64,000 nucleotides of DNA from CAMFLJ01 sp965279255 (GTDB taxonomy: Bacteria > Actinomycetota > Acidimicrobiia > Acidimicrobiales > Acidimicrobilacustridaceae), in the NCBI GenBank assembly GCA_965279255.1, contig OZ257146.1, forward strand, positions 4,154,001-4,218,000. Reading direction: 5' to 3'. Below are positions 44,413 through 53,009 of the stretch, piece after piece; positions within the stretch are counted from its first letter, which is position 1; every line of letters starts with the position of its first letter. The notes below the pieces were generated by a model. It had not been told where the DNA came from, ran no database searches, and saw only the letters and a list, made by a program, of their open reading frames with translations. The position numbers and the translations under genes were made by a program.

Positions 44413-44816
44413 CAACCGAGTCCATCGCCATCGACCAGTTCATCGCCGCATCGCCGGCCCGGGTGTGGGCCGCGATCACGACGCCCGACGGTCTCGCCCG
44501 ATGGTGGGTCCCTGGCACCATCGAGGCGACCGTCGGCCACGAGTTCCTGCTCGAGATGCCCGGGTGGGGCAACGTGGCGTGCACCGTGCTCGAGGTCGAG
44601 CCCGAGCGCCTGATCGTCTACACCTTCGCCGACTGGACCCTTCGATGGACCCTCACCCCTGAGGGCACCGGAACCAGGCTCATCCTCGAGCACAGCGGCT
44701 TCGACCTCGACGACCCCCAGCACCGGTTCGCCTTCGACAACATGGGCCCCGGTTGGCGCGACGAGATCCTGCCGAGGCTGGCGGCCCAGGTCGAGCAGGA
44801 CAGCCCGCGCCCCTGA
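44409..44816 (+). CDS. SRPBCC/AHSA1-domain protein
   Basis: 135 residues. IDQFIAASPARVWAAITTPDGLARWWVPG is the AHSA1 start (given in part: SPARVWAAITTPDGL), followed by beta strands and LILEHSGFD; the C-terminal helix has GPGWRDEILPRLAA. START-like hydrophobic cavity, ligand unknown. Co-transcribed with the ArsR regulator. Confidence 0.9.
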   Translation: MTTESIAIDQFIAASPARVWAAITTPDGLARWWVPGTIEATVGHEFLLEMPGWGNVACTVLEVEPERLIVYTFADWTLRWTLTPEGTGTRLILEHSGFDLDDPQHRFAFDNMGPGWRDEILPRLAAQVEQDSPRP

Positions 44817-44871
44817 GGGCGCCGACGACGCGTCCAGCTGTCGGCCGCCGCCGGCTCGGCGGTTCCCGGAA

Positions 44872-45543
44872 CTAGCTGGCGGTGACGAGGATGCGGGTGC
44901 TGGCGAAGCTGCCGATGCCCACGGCCCGGCCGTCGATTTCGACGGTGGTGGTGCCGTCGGGCGACGCCGCGGTGACGGTGCCGGCGTGGCCGGGCAGCAG
45001 CGAGGAGTCCTCGAGGAACTCGAGCAGACCGGGGGTGAACTCCAGCTCCTCGGGGATGCGGGAGATCACGAAACCCTGGCCCACGGCCAGCCGATCGAGG
45101 GTGATCGTGGTGGGGGCGTGGTAGTCGGTGCCCGGGATGGGGTTGCCGTGCGGGCAGGTCGTGGGGTTCTCGAGCACCCGCATCATGGCGGTCTCGACCG
45201 TGGGGGAGATGACGTGCTCCCAGCGGCCGGCCTCGACGTGGGCCTCGGCCCAGCTCAGCCCGAGCAGGTCGGTGAGGAAGCGCTCGGCCAGTCGGTGGCG
45301 CCGCACCACGCTCTCGGCGAGCGACATGCCGGCCTCGGTGAGGCGGATGGAGCCGGCATCGATGGTGACGAGGTCGGACTTCTCCATGCGGCGGATCATC
45401 TCGGACACAGCCGGACGCGAGACCTCGAGCCGCTCGGCGATGCGGGCCTGGATGACCTCGACGTCGTCCTCGCGCAGCTCGAAGATGGCCTCGCAGTACT
45501 CCTCGAAGGCCGGGTGCCATTCCCTCGGCTGATGCGGTGCCAT
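44872..45543 (-). CDS. DtxR-family metal-dependent regulator with altered metal site
   Basis: 223 residues. N-terminal winged helix (EEYCEAIFELRED, then SRPAVSEMIRRMEKSDLV), dimer and metal domain RRHRLAERFLTDLLGLSWAEAH, and C-terminal SH3-like FeoA domain. The DtxR primary-site block EACRWEH reads EAGRWEH here, so the ligand Cys (Cys102 in DtxR) is Gly. His/Glu of RRHRLAE and the following Glu-His remain. Metal could be Fe, Mn or other. ATG is 8 bases after TAGACT. Divergent from lhr. Confidence 0.88.
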   Translation of the reverse strand: MAPHQPREWHPAFEEYCEAIFELREDDVEVIQARIAERLEVSRPAVSEMIRRMEKSDLVTIDAGSIRLTEAGMSLAESVVRRHRLAERFLTDLLGLSWAEAHVEAGRWEHVISPTVETAMMRVLENPTTCPHGNPIPGTDYHAPTTITLDRLAVGQGFVISRIPEELEFTPGLLEFLEDSSLLPGHAGTVTAASPDGTTTVEIDGRAVGIGSFASTRILVTAS

Positions 45544-45551
45544 GGTCGGGG

Positions 45552-45557
45552 AGTCTA
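45552..45557 (-). promoter_or_regulatory. -10 element for DtxR-family gene
   Basis: TAGACT on the minus strand, 8 bases before the ATG at 45543. Confidence 0.45.
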
Positions 45558-45584
45558 CGGCCTTCGGCCGCCGGAAGGCTCCGG

Positions 45585-45600
45585 GTGAACGAGCGTTCAC
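45585..45600. promoter_or_regulatory. LexA-type (SOS box) palindrome at lhr promoter
   Basis: GTGAACG-AG-CGTTCAC is a perfect 16-base palindrome and fits GAAC-N4-GTTC, the LexA core of Gram-positive bacteria. It spans the expected -35 position of the lhr promoter, whose -10 is TAGCCT at 45608-45613. Confidence 0.6.
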
Positions 45601-45607
45601 ACGTCGG

Positions 45608-45613
45608 TAGCCT
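45608..45613 (+). promoter_or_regulatory. -10 element for lhr
   Basis: TAGCCT, 7 bases before the GTG at 45621. Confidence 0.45.
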
Positions 45614-45620
45614 CCACGGG

Positions 45621-48600
45621 GTGACCGCGCCCGACCCGCTCGACCGCTTCTCGGCGCCGGTCCGCGCCTGGTTCTCGACCACGTTCGCCGAGGCCACGCC
45701 GCCGCAGTCCCAGGGTTGGCCGGCCATCGCGTCGGGCGACCACACGCTCGTGCTGGCCCCCACGGGCTCGGGCAAGACCCTCGCCGCGTTCCTATGGGGC
45801 CTCGACCGGCTGGTGTCGAGCCCCCCGCCCGACGACCGCGAGCACCGCACCCGGCTCATCTACGTCTCGCCCCTGCGGGCCCTGGCCGTCGACATCGAGA
45901 AGAACCTGCGGGCGCCGCTGGCCGGCATCGGGCTCGCCGCCGAGCGCCTGGGGGAGCCGTTCCACCCGCCGGTCGTGGGCACGCGCACTGGCGACACGCC
46001 GGCCGACGAGCGTCGCCGCATGCTGCGCAACCCGCCCGACCTGCTCATCACCACGCCCGAGTCGCTCTACCTGATGCTCACCTCCCAGGCCCGCGAGAAC
46101 CTGCGGGGGGTCGAGGCCGTGATCATCGACGAGATCCACGCGATGGCGGCCACCAAGCGCGGCGCCCACCTGTCGCTCACCCTCGAGCGCCTCGACGCCA
46201 TCACCGACCGGCCCGTGCAGCGCATCGGCCTCTCGGCCACCCAGCGCCCGCTCGACGAGATCGCCCGCTTCCTCGGCGGCCACGATGGCGCCACCGGCAA
46301 GCCCCGCCCGGTCACCATCGTCGACGCCGGCGTGCGCAAGCCCCTCGACATCGAGGTCGTGGTGCCGGTGGAGGACATGGGCGCGCTCGGTGAGGTGATC
46401 GACGAGCCCGTCAGCGGCCCCGCCGCGGGTGGCCCGGTGCGGCGCTCGATCTGGCCGTCGCTGCACCCCCGGCTCCTCGAGCTGGTCGAGGAGCACCACT
46501 CCACGATCATCTTCGTCAACGCCCGCCGCCTGGCCGAGCGCCTCGCCACCCGGCTCAACGAGCTGCACCTCGAGGGCGTGAACCGCGCGGCCGAGGCCAC
46601 GGGCACCTCACCCGAGGTCGGCCACGAGCTGGTGATGGCCCACCACGGCTCGCTCAGCCGTGAGCGCCGGCTCTTCATCGAGGACCAGCTCAAGCGGGGC
46701 GAGCTCAAGGGCCTGGTGGCCACCTCGTCGCTCGAGCTCGGCATCGACATGGGTGCCGTCGACCTGGTGGTGCAGGTCGAGTCGCCCGGCGCGGTGAGCC
46801 GGGGCCTCCAGCGCATCGGCCGCGCCGGCCACCAGGTCGGCGAGCCCAGCCGGGGCAAGCTCTTCCCGAAGCACCGCAACGACCTGGTCGAGGCGGCGGT
46901 GGTGGTCGACCGGATGAAGCAGGGGCTCATCGAGCACACCCGCTACCCGCGCAACCCGCTCGACGTCCTGGCCCAGCAGATCGTGGCCATGGTGGCCATG
47001 GACGACTGGTCGGTCGACGATCTCACCCGCCTCGTCCGTTCGTCGGCGAACTATGCCGAGCTGAGCGACGAGGTCCTGGCCAACGTGCTCGACCTGCTCG
47101 CCGGTCGGTACCCGAGCGAGGAGTTCGGCGAGCTGCGGCCCCGCGTCGTGTGGGACCGCATCGACGGCATCATCCGCCCCCGGGCTGGGGCCCAACGCCT
47201 GGCCGTCACCTCCGGGGGCACCATCGTCGACCGCGGCCTGTTCGGCGTGTTCCTCCCCGACGGCACCCGAGTGGGCGAGCTCGACGAGGAGATGGTCTAC
47301 GAGAGCCGGCCCGGCGAGACCTTCCTGCTCGGGGCGTCCACATGGCGCATCGAGGACATCACCCACGAGCGGGTGGTCGTCACGCCCGCGCCGGGGCAGC
47401 CCGGCAAGATGCCGTTCTGGCACGGCGACGGGCCCGGCCGACCGCTCGAGCTGGGTCGGGCCCTCGGCGAGTTCGTCCGCACCATCCGCACCACTCCCCG
47501 GGAGGAAGCCCTCGCCACCCTCCAGGACCGCAACGAGCTCGACCCCCTCGCCGCCCAGAACCTGCTCGCCTACCTCGACGAGCAGGCCGAGTCGTGCGGC
47601 GGCGTCGTGCCCGACGACCGCACGATCGTCGTCGAGCGCTTCCGCGACGAGATCGGCGACTGGCGGGTGTGCGTGCACACGCCGTTCGGCGCCCAGGTGC
47701 ACGCGCCGTGGGCCATGGCCCTGCAGGCCCGGCTGGCCGAGCGCTGGGGCGTCGACGTCGAGCTGATGTGGAGCGACGACGGCATCGTCATGCGCCTGCC
47801 CGAGGCCATCGACTCCTTCCCGGTCGAGGAGCTCACCATCGATCCGGGCGAGATCGACGAGCTCGTCATCGCCCAGCTGCCCAACAGCGCCATGTTCGCC
47901 GGGCGCTTCCGCGAGTGCGCCGCCCGGGCCCTCCTGCTGCCCCGGCGCCGCCCCGACCGTCGCACCCCGCTGTGGCAGCAGCGCCAGAAGGCCGCCGACC
48001 TGCTCCAGGTCGCGTCCCGCTACCCGGACTTCCCGATCCTGCTGGAGACCACCCGGGAGTGCCTCAACGACGTGTTCGACCTGCCGGCGCTGCGCGAGGT
48101 CCTCACCGACCTGCGGGCCCGCCGGGTGCGGATGGTCGCGGTCGACACTCCCCGGGCCTCGCCGTTCGCCCAGTCGCTGCTGTTCGGGTGGATCGCCGTG
48201 TACATGTACGAGGGCGACGCCCCGCTGGCCGAGCGCCGCGCGGCGGCGCTGGCTCTCGACCGCGACCTCCTGCGCGAGCTGCTCGGCGCCGAGGAGCTGC
48301 GGGAGCTCGTCGACCCGGTCGTGCTCGCCGACCTCGAGCTCGAGCTCCAGCGCCTCACCGACGGGCGCCGCGCCCGCGACCCCGACGAGGTCCACGACCT
48401 CTTGCGCATCCTCGGGCCCCTCAGTCGCTGGGAGGTCGAGGCGCGCACCGACACGCCCGATCCCGCCACCTCGTCGGCCGTGGTGCGGGAGTGGCTCGAC
48501 ACCCTCGTCCGCGAGCGGCGGGCCATCGTCGTCGGGGTCGCCGCCGAGGAGCGCTTCGCCGCCGCCGAGGACGCCGCCCGCCTCCGCGACGCGCTCGGTG

Positions 48601-50243
48601 TCGCCCTGCCCCAGGGCCTCCCGGCCGCGTTCACCGACCCCGTGCCCGAGCCGCTGCTCGACCTCGTCGCCCGCTTCGCCCGCACCCACGGCCCCTTCGT
48701 CACCGCCCAGGTGGCGGGCCGCTACGGCGTCGGTGGTGATCGGGTGCTCCCGGTGCTCGAACGGCTCGAGGCCGACGGCCGTGTCGTGCGCGGCGAGTTC
48801 CGGCCCGACGGGATCGAGCGCGAGTGGTGCGACGACGACGTCCTGCGCCAGCTCCGGCGCCGCTCGCTCGCGGCCCTGCGCCGCGAGGTCGAGTCGGTCG
48901 AGGGCGAGGCCATGGCCCGTTTCCTGCCGGCCTGGCAGAACGTGGGCTCGACCCGCAGGGGCCTCGACGCCGTCGTCGAGGCCGTGGGCGCGTTGCAGGG
49001 CCTCGCGCTCCCCGCCTCGGTCATCGAGTCGGAGATCCTCTCGGCGCGCGTCACCGACTACCGCCCGGCCGACCTCGACGCCCTCTGCACCGCGGGTGAG
49101 CTGGTGTGGGTCGGTGCGGGCACCCTCGGCACCGGCGACGGCCGCATCCGGCTGCTCTTCCGCGACCAGGCCGGGCTGCTGGTGGTCCCGCCCGGCGACG
49201 AGGCCCTGGCCGAGGTGCTCGCCGAGCCGGTCGCGGCGGCGCTGCACGCCCACCTCGCCGAGCGGGGGGCCTCGTTCTGGCCCGACCTCGTCGCCGCCGC
49301 CCAGGCCGCGGGCCAGTCCTACGACGACCCGACTGTCCTCGACGCGCTGTGGTCTCTCGTGTGGGCGGGCCTCGTCACCAACGACTCCATCGCCCCGCTC
49401 CGATCGCTCGTGGCCTCGGGGGGTCGCCGCAAGGCCGCCACCAAGCGGTCGTCGTCCACCACCCGAGGCGGCTCTCGCACCATCGGCCGCCGGCCCAACC
49501 TCGGTCGGCCCCAACTGGGCTCGGTGTCCCGTGTGGGGCCGCCGGCCGCGGCGGGCCGGTGGTCGCTCGTGGCCCCCCTGCTCGAGCCCCGACCGACCGC
49601 CACCGAGGCCGCCCACGCCACCGCCCTCCAGCTGCTCGAGCGCTACGGCGTGCTCACCCGCGAGGCCGTGCTGGCCGAGGGCGTCGAGGGCGGGTTCGCC
49701 GCGGTGTACCCGGTGCTCAAGGCGCTCGAGGAGCGGGGCCACGTGCGCCGCGGCTACTTCGTGACCGGCCTGGGCGGCGCCCAGTTCGCCCTGCCCGGCG
49801 CGGTCGACCGGCTGCGGGCCGTCCGCGAGGTCGGCACCGGCGGGCCCGATGCCACCGGCGGCGCCGGCTCGGAAGCCGCCGTCACCGTCGTGCTGGCCGC
49901 CACCGACCCGGCCCAGCCCTACGGGGCCGCCCTGCCGTGGCCCGCGTCCGCCGGCCGGCCGGCTCGCGCCGCAGGGGCCCTCGTCGTGCTGGCGGCCGGT
50001 GAGCCCGTCGCCTACCTCGAGCGGGGCGGCCGGTCCCTCGTCGTGTTCGACGCCGCCGAGCACCACCCCGGCTGGGCGTCCGCCGTGGCCGGCATCGTCG
50101 GCCGCCAAGGTGGCTCGGGCCGATCGCGCCTCGAGTTGGCCCGCATCGACGGTGAGCCTGCGGCCACCTCACCCCACGCCGAGGCGCTGCGCCAGGCCGG
50201 GTTCCGCGACGGCTACCGGGGCCTCGTCCTCGGCGGGCGCTGA
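45621..50243 (+). CDS. lhr: Large SF2 helicase Lhr
   Basis: 1540 residues, normal for Lhr. Walker A APTGSGKT at 46-53, DEIH box in VIIDEIHAMAATKRG, motif III SATQRPLD, motif VI QRIGRAGHQ. After the helicase domains comes the winged helix and the long Lhr-specific C-terminal region, with a Ser/Arg/Thr-rich linker (RRKAATKRSSSTTRGG, near residue 1275). 3'-5' DNA helicase of repair. Mycobacterial lhr is damage-inducible and adjacent to nei, as here. First gene of a probable lhr-nei unit under a LexA-type box. Confidence 0.95.
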   Translation: MTAPDPLDRFSAPVRAWFSTTFAEATPPQSQGWPAIASGDHTLVLAPTGSGKTLAAFLWGLDRLVSSPPPDDREHRTRLIYVSPLRALAVDIEKNLRAPLAGIGLAAERLGEPFHPPVVGTRTGDTPADERRRMLRNPPDLLITTPESLYLMLTSQARENLRGVEAVIIDEIHAMAATKRGAHLSLTLERLDAITDRPVQRIGLSATQRPLDEIARFLGGHDGATGKPRPVTIVDAGVRKPLDIEVVVPVEDMGALGEVIDEPVSGPAAGGPVRRSIWPSLHPRLLELVEEHHSTIIFVNARRLAERLATRLNELHLEGVNRAAEATGTSPEVGHELVMAHHGSLSRERRLFIEDQLKRGELKGLVATSSLELGIDMGAVDLVVQVESPGAVSRGLQRIGRAGHQVGEPSRGKLFPKHRNDLVEAAVVVDRMKQGLIEHTRYPRNPLDVLAQQIVAMVAMDDWSVDDLTRLVRSSANYAELSDEVLANVLDLLAGRYPSEEFGELRPRVVWDRIDGIIRPRAGAQRLAVTSGGTIVDRGLFGVFLPDGTRVGELDEEMVYESRPGETFLLGASTWRIEDITHERVVVTPAPGQPGKMPFWHGDGPGRPLELGRALGEFVRTIRTTPREEALATLQDRNELDPLAAQNLLAYLDEQAESCGGVVPDDRTIVVERFRDEIGDWRVCVHTPFGAQVHAPWAMALQARLAERWGVDVELMWSDDGIVMRLPEAIDSFPVEELTIDPGEIDELVIAQLPNSAMFAGRFRECAARALLLPRRRPDRRTPLWQQRQKAADLLQVASRYPDFPILLETTRECLNDVFDLPALREVLTDLRARRVRMVAVDTPRASPFAQSLLFGWIAVYMYEGDAPLAERRAAALALDRDLLRELLGAEELRELVDPVVLADLELELQRLTDGRRARDPDEVHDLLRILGPLSRWEVEARTDTPDPATSSAVVREWLDTLVRERRAIVVGVAAEERFAAAEDAARLRDALGVALPQGLPAAFTDPVPEPLLDLVARFARTHGPFVTAQVAGRYGVGGDRVLPVLERLEADGRVVRGEFRPDGIEREWCDDDVLRQLRRRSLAALRREVESVEGEAMARFLPAWQNVGSTRRGLDAVVEAVGALQGLALPASVIESEILSARVTDYRPADLDALCTAGELVWVGAGTLGTGDGRIRLLFRDQAGLLVVPPGDEALAEVLAEPVAAALHAHLAERGASFWPDLVAAAQAAGQSYDDPTVLDALWSLVWAGLVTNDSIAPLRSLVASGGRRKAATKRSSSTTRGGSRTIGRRPNLGRPQLGSVSRVGPPAAAGRWSLVAPLLEPRPTATEAAHATALQLLERYGVLTREAVLAEGVEGGFAAVYPVLKALEERGHVRRGYFVTGLGGAQFALPGAVDRLRAVREVGTGGPDATGGAGSEAAVTVVLAATDPAQPYGAALPWPASAGRPARAAGALVVLAAGEPVAYLERGGRSLVVFDAAEHHPGWASAVAGIVGRQGGSGRSRLELARIDGEPAATSPHAEALRQAGFRDGYRGLVLGGR

Positions 50244-50262
50244 GCGCGGGCGATCGACGACC

Positions 50263-51120
50263 GTGCCCGAGGGCGACACCATCCACCGAGCCGCGGCGCG
50301 ATTGCGGCCGGCCCTCGTCGACCGGCCCCTCGTGCGCTTCGAGGCCCACCGCTCGCCACGTCCGTGGCCTCAGCCGGGCACGGTCATCACCGGGGTCGAG
50401 GCCCGGGGCAAGCACCTCCTGGTGCACTTCGACGACGGCTGGACCCTGCAGACCCACATGCGGATGACCGGCAGCTGGCACCTCTACCGGCCGGGCGAGC
50501 GCTGGCAGAAGCCCGCGCACCTCGCCCGGGCCGTCGTCGAGGTCGGGCCGCTCGACGACGCAGGTGGCTCGTCGGCCGACGTCACCGACGCCACCGCTCT
50601 GTCGTCGGACCTGCCGCCGGACCAGGGATGGGTGGCCGTCTGCTTCAGCGCACCCGTGGTCGAGCTGGTGCGGGCCGCTCGCACCAGCCACCTCGGCCCC
50701 GACCTGTGCACCGCCGACGCCGACCTCGACGAGGCGGTGCGGCTGATGGGCACCGTCGACCCCGCCACGCCGCTCGCCGACGTGCTGCTCGACCAGCGCA
50801 TCTGCTGCGGTGTCGGCAACGTCTACAAGAGCGAGGTGCCGTTCGCCCTCGGGCTGCACCCGCTCACCCCGATCGGCGACCTCGATGCCGAGCGCCGTCG
50901 TTCGGTCGTCGACACCGCGGCTCGCCAGCTGCGGGCGAACCTCACCACCTCGGCTCGCACCACGATGGCCGGTCCGCCCGGCACGGTCGGTGTGTACGGG
51001 AGGCGAGGCGAGCCGTGTCGCCGGTGCGGCACGCCCGTGGCCTGGGCCCGCACCGGCCCGCAGGCCAGGGGCACCTACTGGTGCCCGGTGTGCCAGCCCG
51101 ATCTCCGCACCCCGGGCTGA
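50263..51120 (+). CDS. nei: Endonuclease VIII-like DNA glycosylase (Nei/Fpg family)
   Basis: 285 residues. N-terminal PEGDTIHRAA (after the initiator; Pro2-Glu3 catalytic pair of Nei), GKHLLVHFDDGWTLQTHMRM, helix-two-turn-helix CGVGNVYKSEV and a C-terminal zinc finger CRRCG - CPVCQ with four Cys. Removes oxidised bases and cuts at AP sites. GTG at 50263, 19 bases after lhr. Confidence 0.93.
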   Translation: MPEGDTIHRAAARLRPALVDRPLVRFEAHRSPRPWPQPGTVITGVEARGKHLLVHFDDGWTLQTHMRMTGSWHLYRPGERWQKPAHLARAVVEVGPLDDAGGSSADVTDATALSSDLPPDQGWVAVCFSAPVVELVRAARTSHLGPDLCTADADLDEAVRLMGTVDPATPLADVLLDQRICCGVGNVYKSEVPFALGLHPLTPIGDLDAERRRSVVDTAARQLRANLTTSARTTMAGPPGTVGVYGRRGEPCRRCGTPVAWARTGPQARGTYWCPVCQPDLRTPG

Positions 51121-51170
51121 CAGGGCGCGTGCCGCCGACGAACTCCGTGGACCGGGCTCCGCCGGCCCGG

Positions 51171-51176
51171 CACCAT
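51171..51176 (+). promoter_or_regulatory. -10 element for NDH-2 gene
   Basis: CACCAT, 6 bases before the ATG at 51183. Confidence 0.35.
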
Positions 51177-51182
51177 GGAGCC

Positions 51183-52535
51183 ATGGCGCATCGTCCGAGG
51201 GTCGTGGTGGTCGGTGCCGGGTTCGGGGGCCTCGCTGCGGCCAAGCGCCTCGAGCGCGAGGCCGTCGACGTCACGGTCGTCGACCGCCACAACTTCCACA
51301 CGTTCCTCCCGCTGCTCTACCAGGTGGCCACGGCCGGCCTGAACCCGGCCGACGTCGGCTACGTCGTCCGCGGGGTGTTCCGCCGCGAGCAGCAGGTGCT
51401 GTTCCGGAAGGACGACGTCGTCGGCGTCGACTGGGACACTCACACGGTCACGCTCGCGGCCGAGGGCGCGGTCCCCTTCGACCACCTGATCGTGGCGGCC
51501 GGTTCGTCGACCAACTACTTCGGCATCGACGGCGCCCAGGAGCACGCGTTCCCGCTCTACAGCCTCGAGGACGCCATCCGGGTGCGGAACCACCTCCTGT
51601 CGCTGTTCGAGGCCGCCGACAGCGAGCCCGGCCTGGTCGACGACGGGGTGCTCAACTTCGTCGTGGTCGGTGGCGGGCCCACCGGTGTCGAGGTCGCTGG
51701 TGCCCTGGTGGAGCTGATCGACAAGGTGCTCGAGCAGGACTTCCACGACCTCGACGTGCACCGGGCCCGGGTGGTTCTCGTCGAGCGGGCCGACCGCCTC
51801 CTGGCACCCTTCTCGGAGCGGTCCCAGCGGTACGCCCGCCGCACGCTGGTGCGCCGAGGGGTCGAGGTCCGGCTCGGCACCGCCGTGGAGCGGATCACCG
51901 CCGACCACGTCGAGCTGTCGAGCGGCGAGGTGCTGCCGACCCGCCTCGTGCTCTGGGCCGCGGGCGTCCGCGCCGGCACGCTGGCCGACCGCCTGGATGT
52001 GGCCCAGGGGCCGGGCGGGCGGGTCACCGTCGGCGCCGACCTCTCCATCGAGGGTCGACCGGAGGCGTTCGCCATCGGCGACATCGCCGACATCGACGAC
52101 GGGCGGGGAGGGCGGCTCCCGCAGCTGGCCCAGGTCGCCATCCAGGGCGGCGAGCATGCCGCCGAGCAGATCCTGGCCGACCTCGACGGCCGACCCCGGC
52201 AGCCGTTCCTCTATCGCGACAAGGGCACGATGGCCACCATCGGGCGCCGTGCCGCGGTGGCCGAGATCCCCCGCCGCGGCGGACGGCCGCGGATCCTCCA
52301 CGGCGGCATCGCGTGGGTGGCCTGGTTGGGGCTGCACCTCGTCTATCTGGTGGGGGTCCGCAACCGGCTCTCGGTCCTCACGAGCTGGGCCTGGAACTAC
52401 CTGACGTGGGACCGCGGCCCCCGGCTGATCCTGCGACCGGAGGTGCTGCCCCACAGCCCCCGGGTCGAGCCCGACGCCGGGCCCCCGCCGTTCGGGCCGG
52501 GCGCCGGTGGCCCACCCCGACCCAGTTCGGCGTAG
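51183..52535 (+). CDS. ndh: Type II NADH dehydrogenase (NDH-2)
   Basis: 450 residues. FAD site VVVVGAGFGGLAAAKRL at 7-23, NAD site VVVGGGPTGVEVAGAL near 160, and LPQLAQVAIQGGEHAAEQI near 315. A C-terminal amphipathic or membrane-embedded segment IAWVAWLGLHLVYLVGVRNR is the NDH-2 anchor. Transfers electrons from NADH to quinone without pumping. Proline-rich tail of about 30 residues. Confidence 0.93.
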   Translation: MAHRPRVVVVGAGFGGLAAAKRLEREAVDVTVVDRHNFHTFLPLLYQVATAGLNPADVGYVVRGVFRREQQVLFRKDDVVGVDWDTHTVTLAAEGAVPFDHLIVAAGSSTNYFGIDGAQEHAFPLYSLEDAIRVRNHLLSLFEAADSEPGLVDDGVLNFVVVGGGPTGVEVAGALVELIDKVLEQDFHDLDVHRARVVLVERADRLLAPFSERSQRYARRTLVRRGVEVRLGTAVERITADHVELSSGEVLPTRLVLWAAGVRAGTLADRLDVAQGPGGRVTVGADLSIEGRPEAFAIGDIADIDDGRGGRLPQLAQVAIQGGEHAAEQILADLDGRPRQPFLYRDKGTMATIGRRAAVAEIPRRGGRPRILHGGIAWVAWLGLHLVYLVGVRNRLSVLTSWAWNYLTWDRGPRLILRPEVLPHSPRVEPDAGPPPFGPGAGGPPRPSSA

Positions 52536-52548
52536 GCGGGCACGACAC

Positions 52549-52944
52549 CTAGGCCCGGCCCAGCACCCGGCTGACGGAGATCTCGATCACGACGCGGTCC
52601 TCGCGCTCGCCCGGCTGGCGATAGCGCTCGGCGTAGCGCCGCACCCCTTCGGCGACCCGATCGGCGTCGGCGGTCACCACCGCGGTGCCCTCCAGGGTGA
52701 GCCAGCGGCCCCCTTCGACCTGGCACACGGCGGCAGGGCTGTCGGGCCGGGCGATGAGGTTGCGGGCCTTTCGGCTGCCGGCCCACGTGATCACCCGTAC
52801 CAGGCCGGCCTCGGCGTCCCACGTGAACCCGACGGCGACGACGTGAGGCGTGCCGTCGGGCCGGAGGGTGGTGAGGGTGGCGAGGTGGCGTTCGGTGAGG
52901 AAATCCGTCACCTCGGGGGGCAGGGCGGTGGGGTCGTGGGCCAT
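52549..52944 (-). CDS. PPOX-class (F420-dependent) split-barrel protein
   Basis: 131 residues. FLTERHLATLTTLRPDGTPHVVAVGF at the start (HLATLTTLRPDGTPHV is the flavin/F420 split-barrel block) and WAGSRKARNLIARPDSPAAV; ends with RVVIEISVSRVLG. Members bind F420 or FMN. Convergent with the NDH-2 gene. Confidence 0.88.
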   Translation of the reverse strand: MAHDPTALPPEVTDFLTERHLATLTTLRPDGTPHVVAVGFTWDAEAGLVRVITWAGSRKARNLIARPDSPAAVCQVEGGRWLTLEGTAVVTADADRVAEGVRRYAERYRQPGEREDRVVIEISVSRVLGRA

Positions 52945-53009
52945 GGGGCGCGGGCTCCGTGTGGGCTGAGGTCCGGGACCCCACGGAGGCTACGGCGCGC
53001 CCGCCCCGC

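Noticed and set aside
46608..50108. Long open frame antisense to lhr
   Set aside because: GC-rich codon bias leaves the opposite strand open; composition is that of a shadow (repetitive Gly/Val/His/Asp), with no domain motif, while the plus strand has full Lhr motifs.
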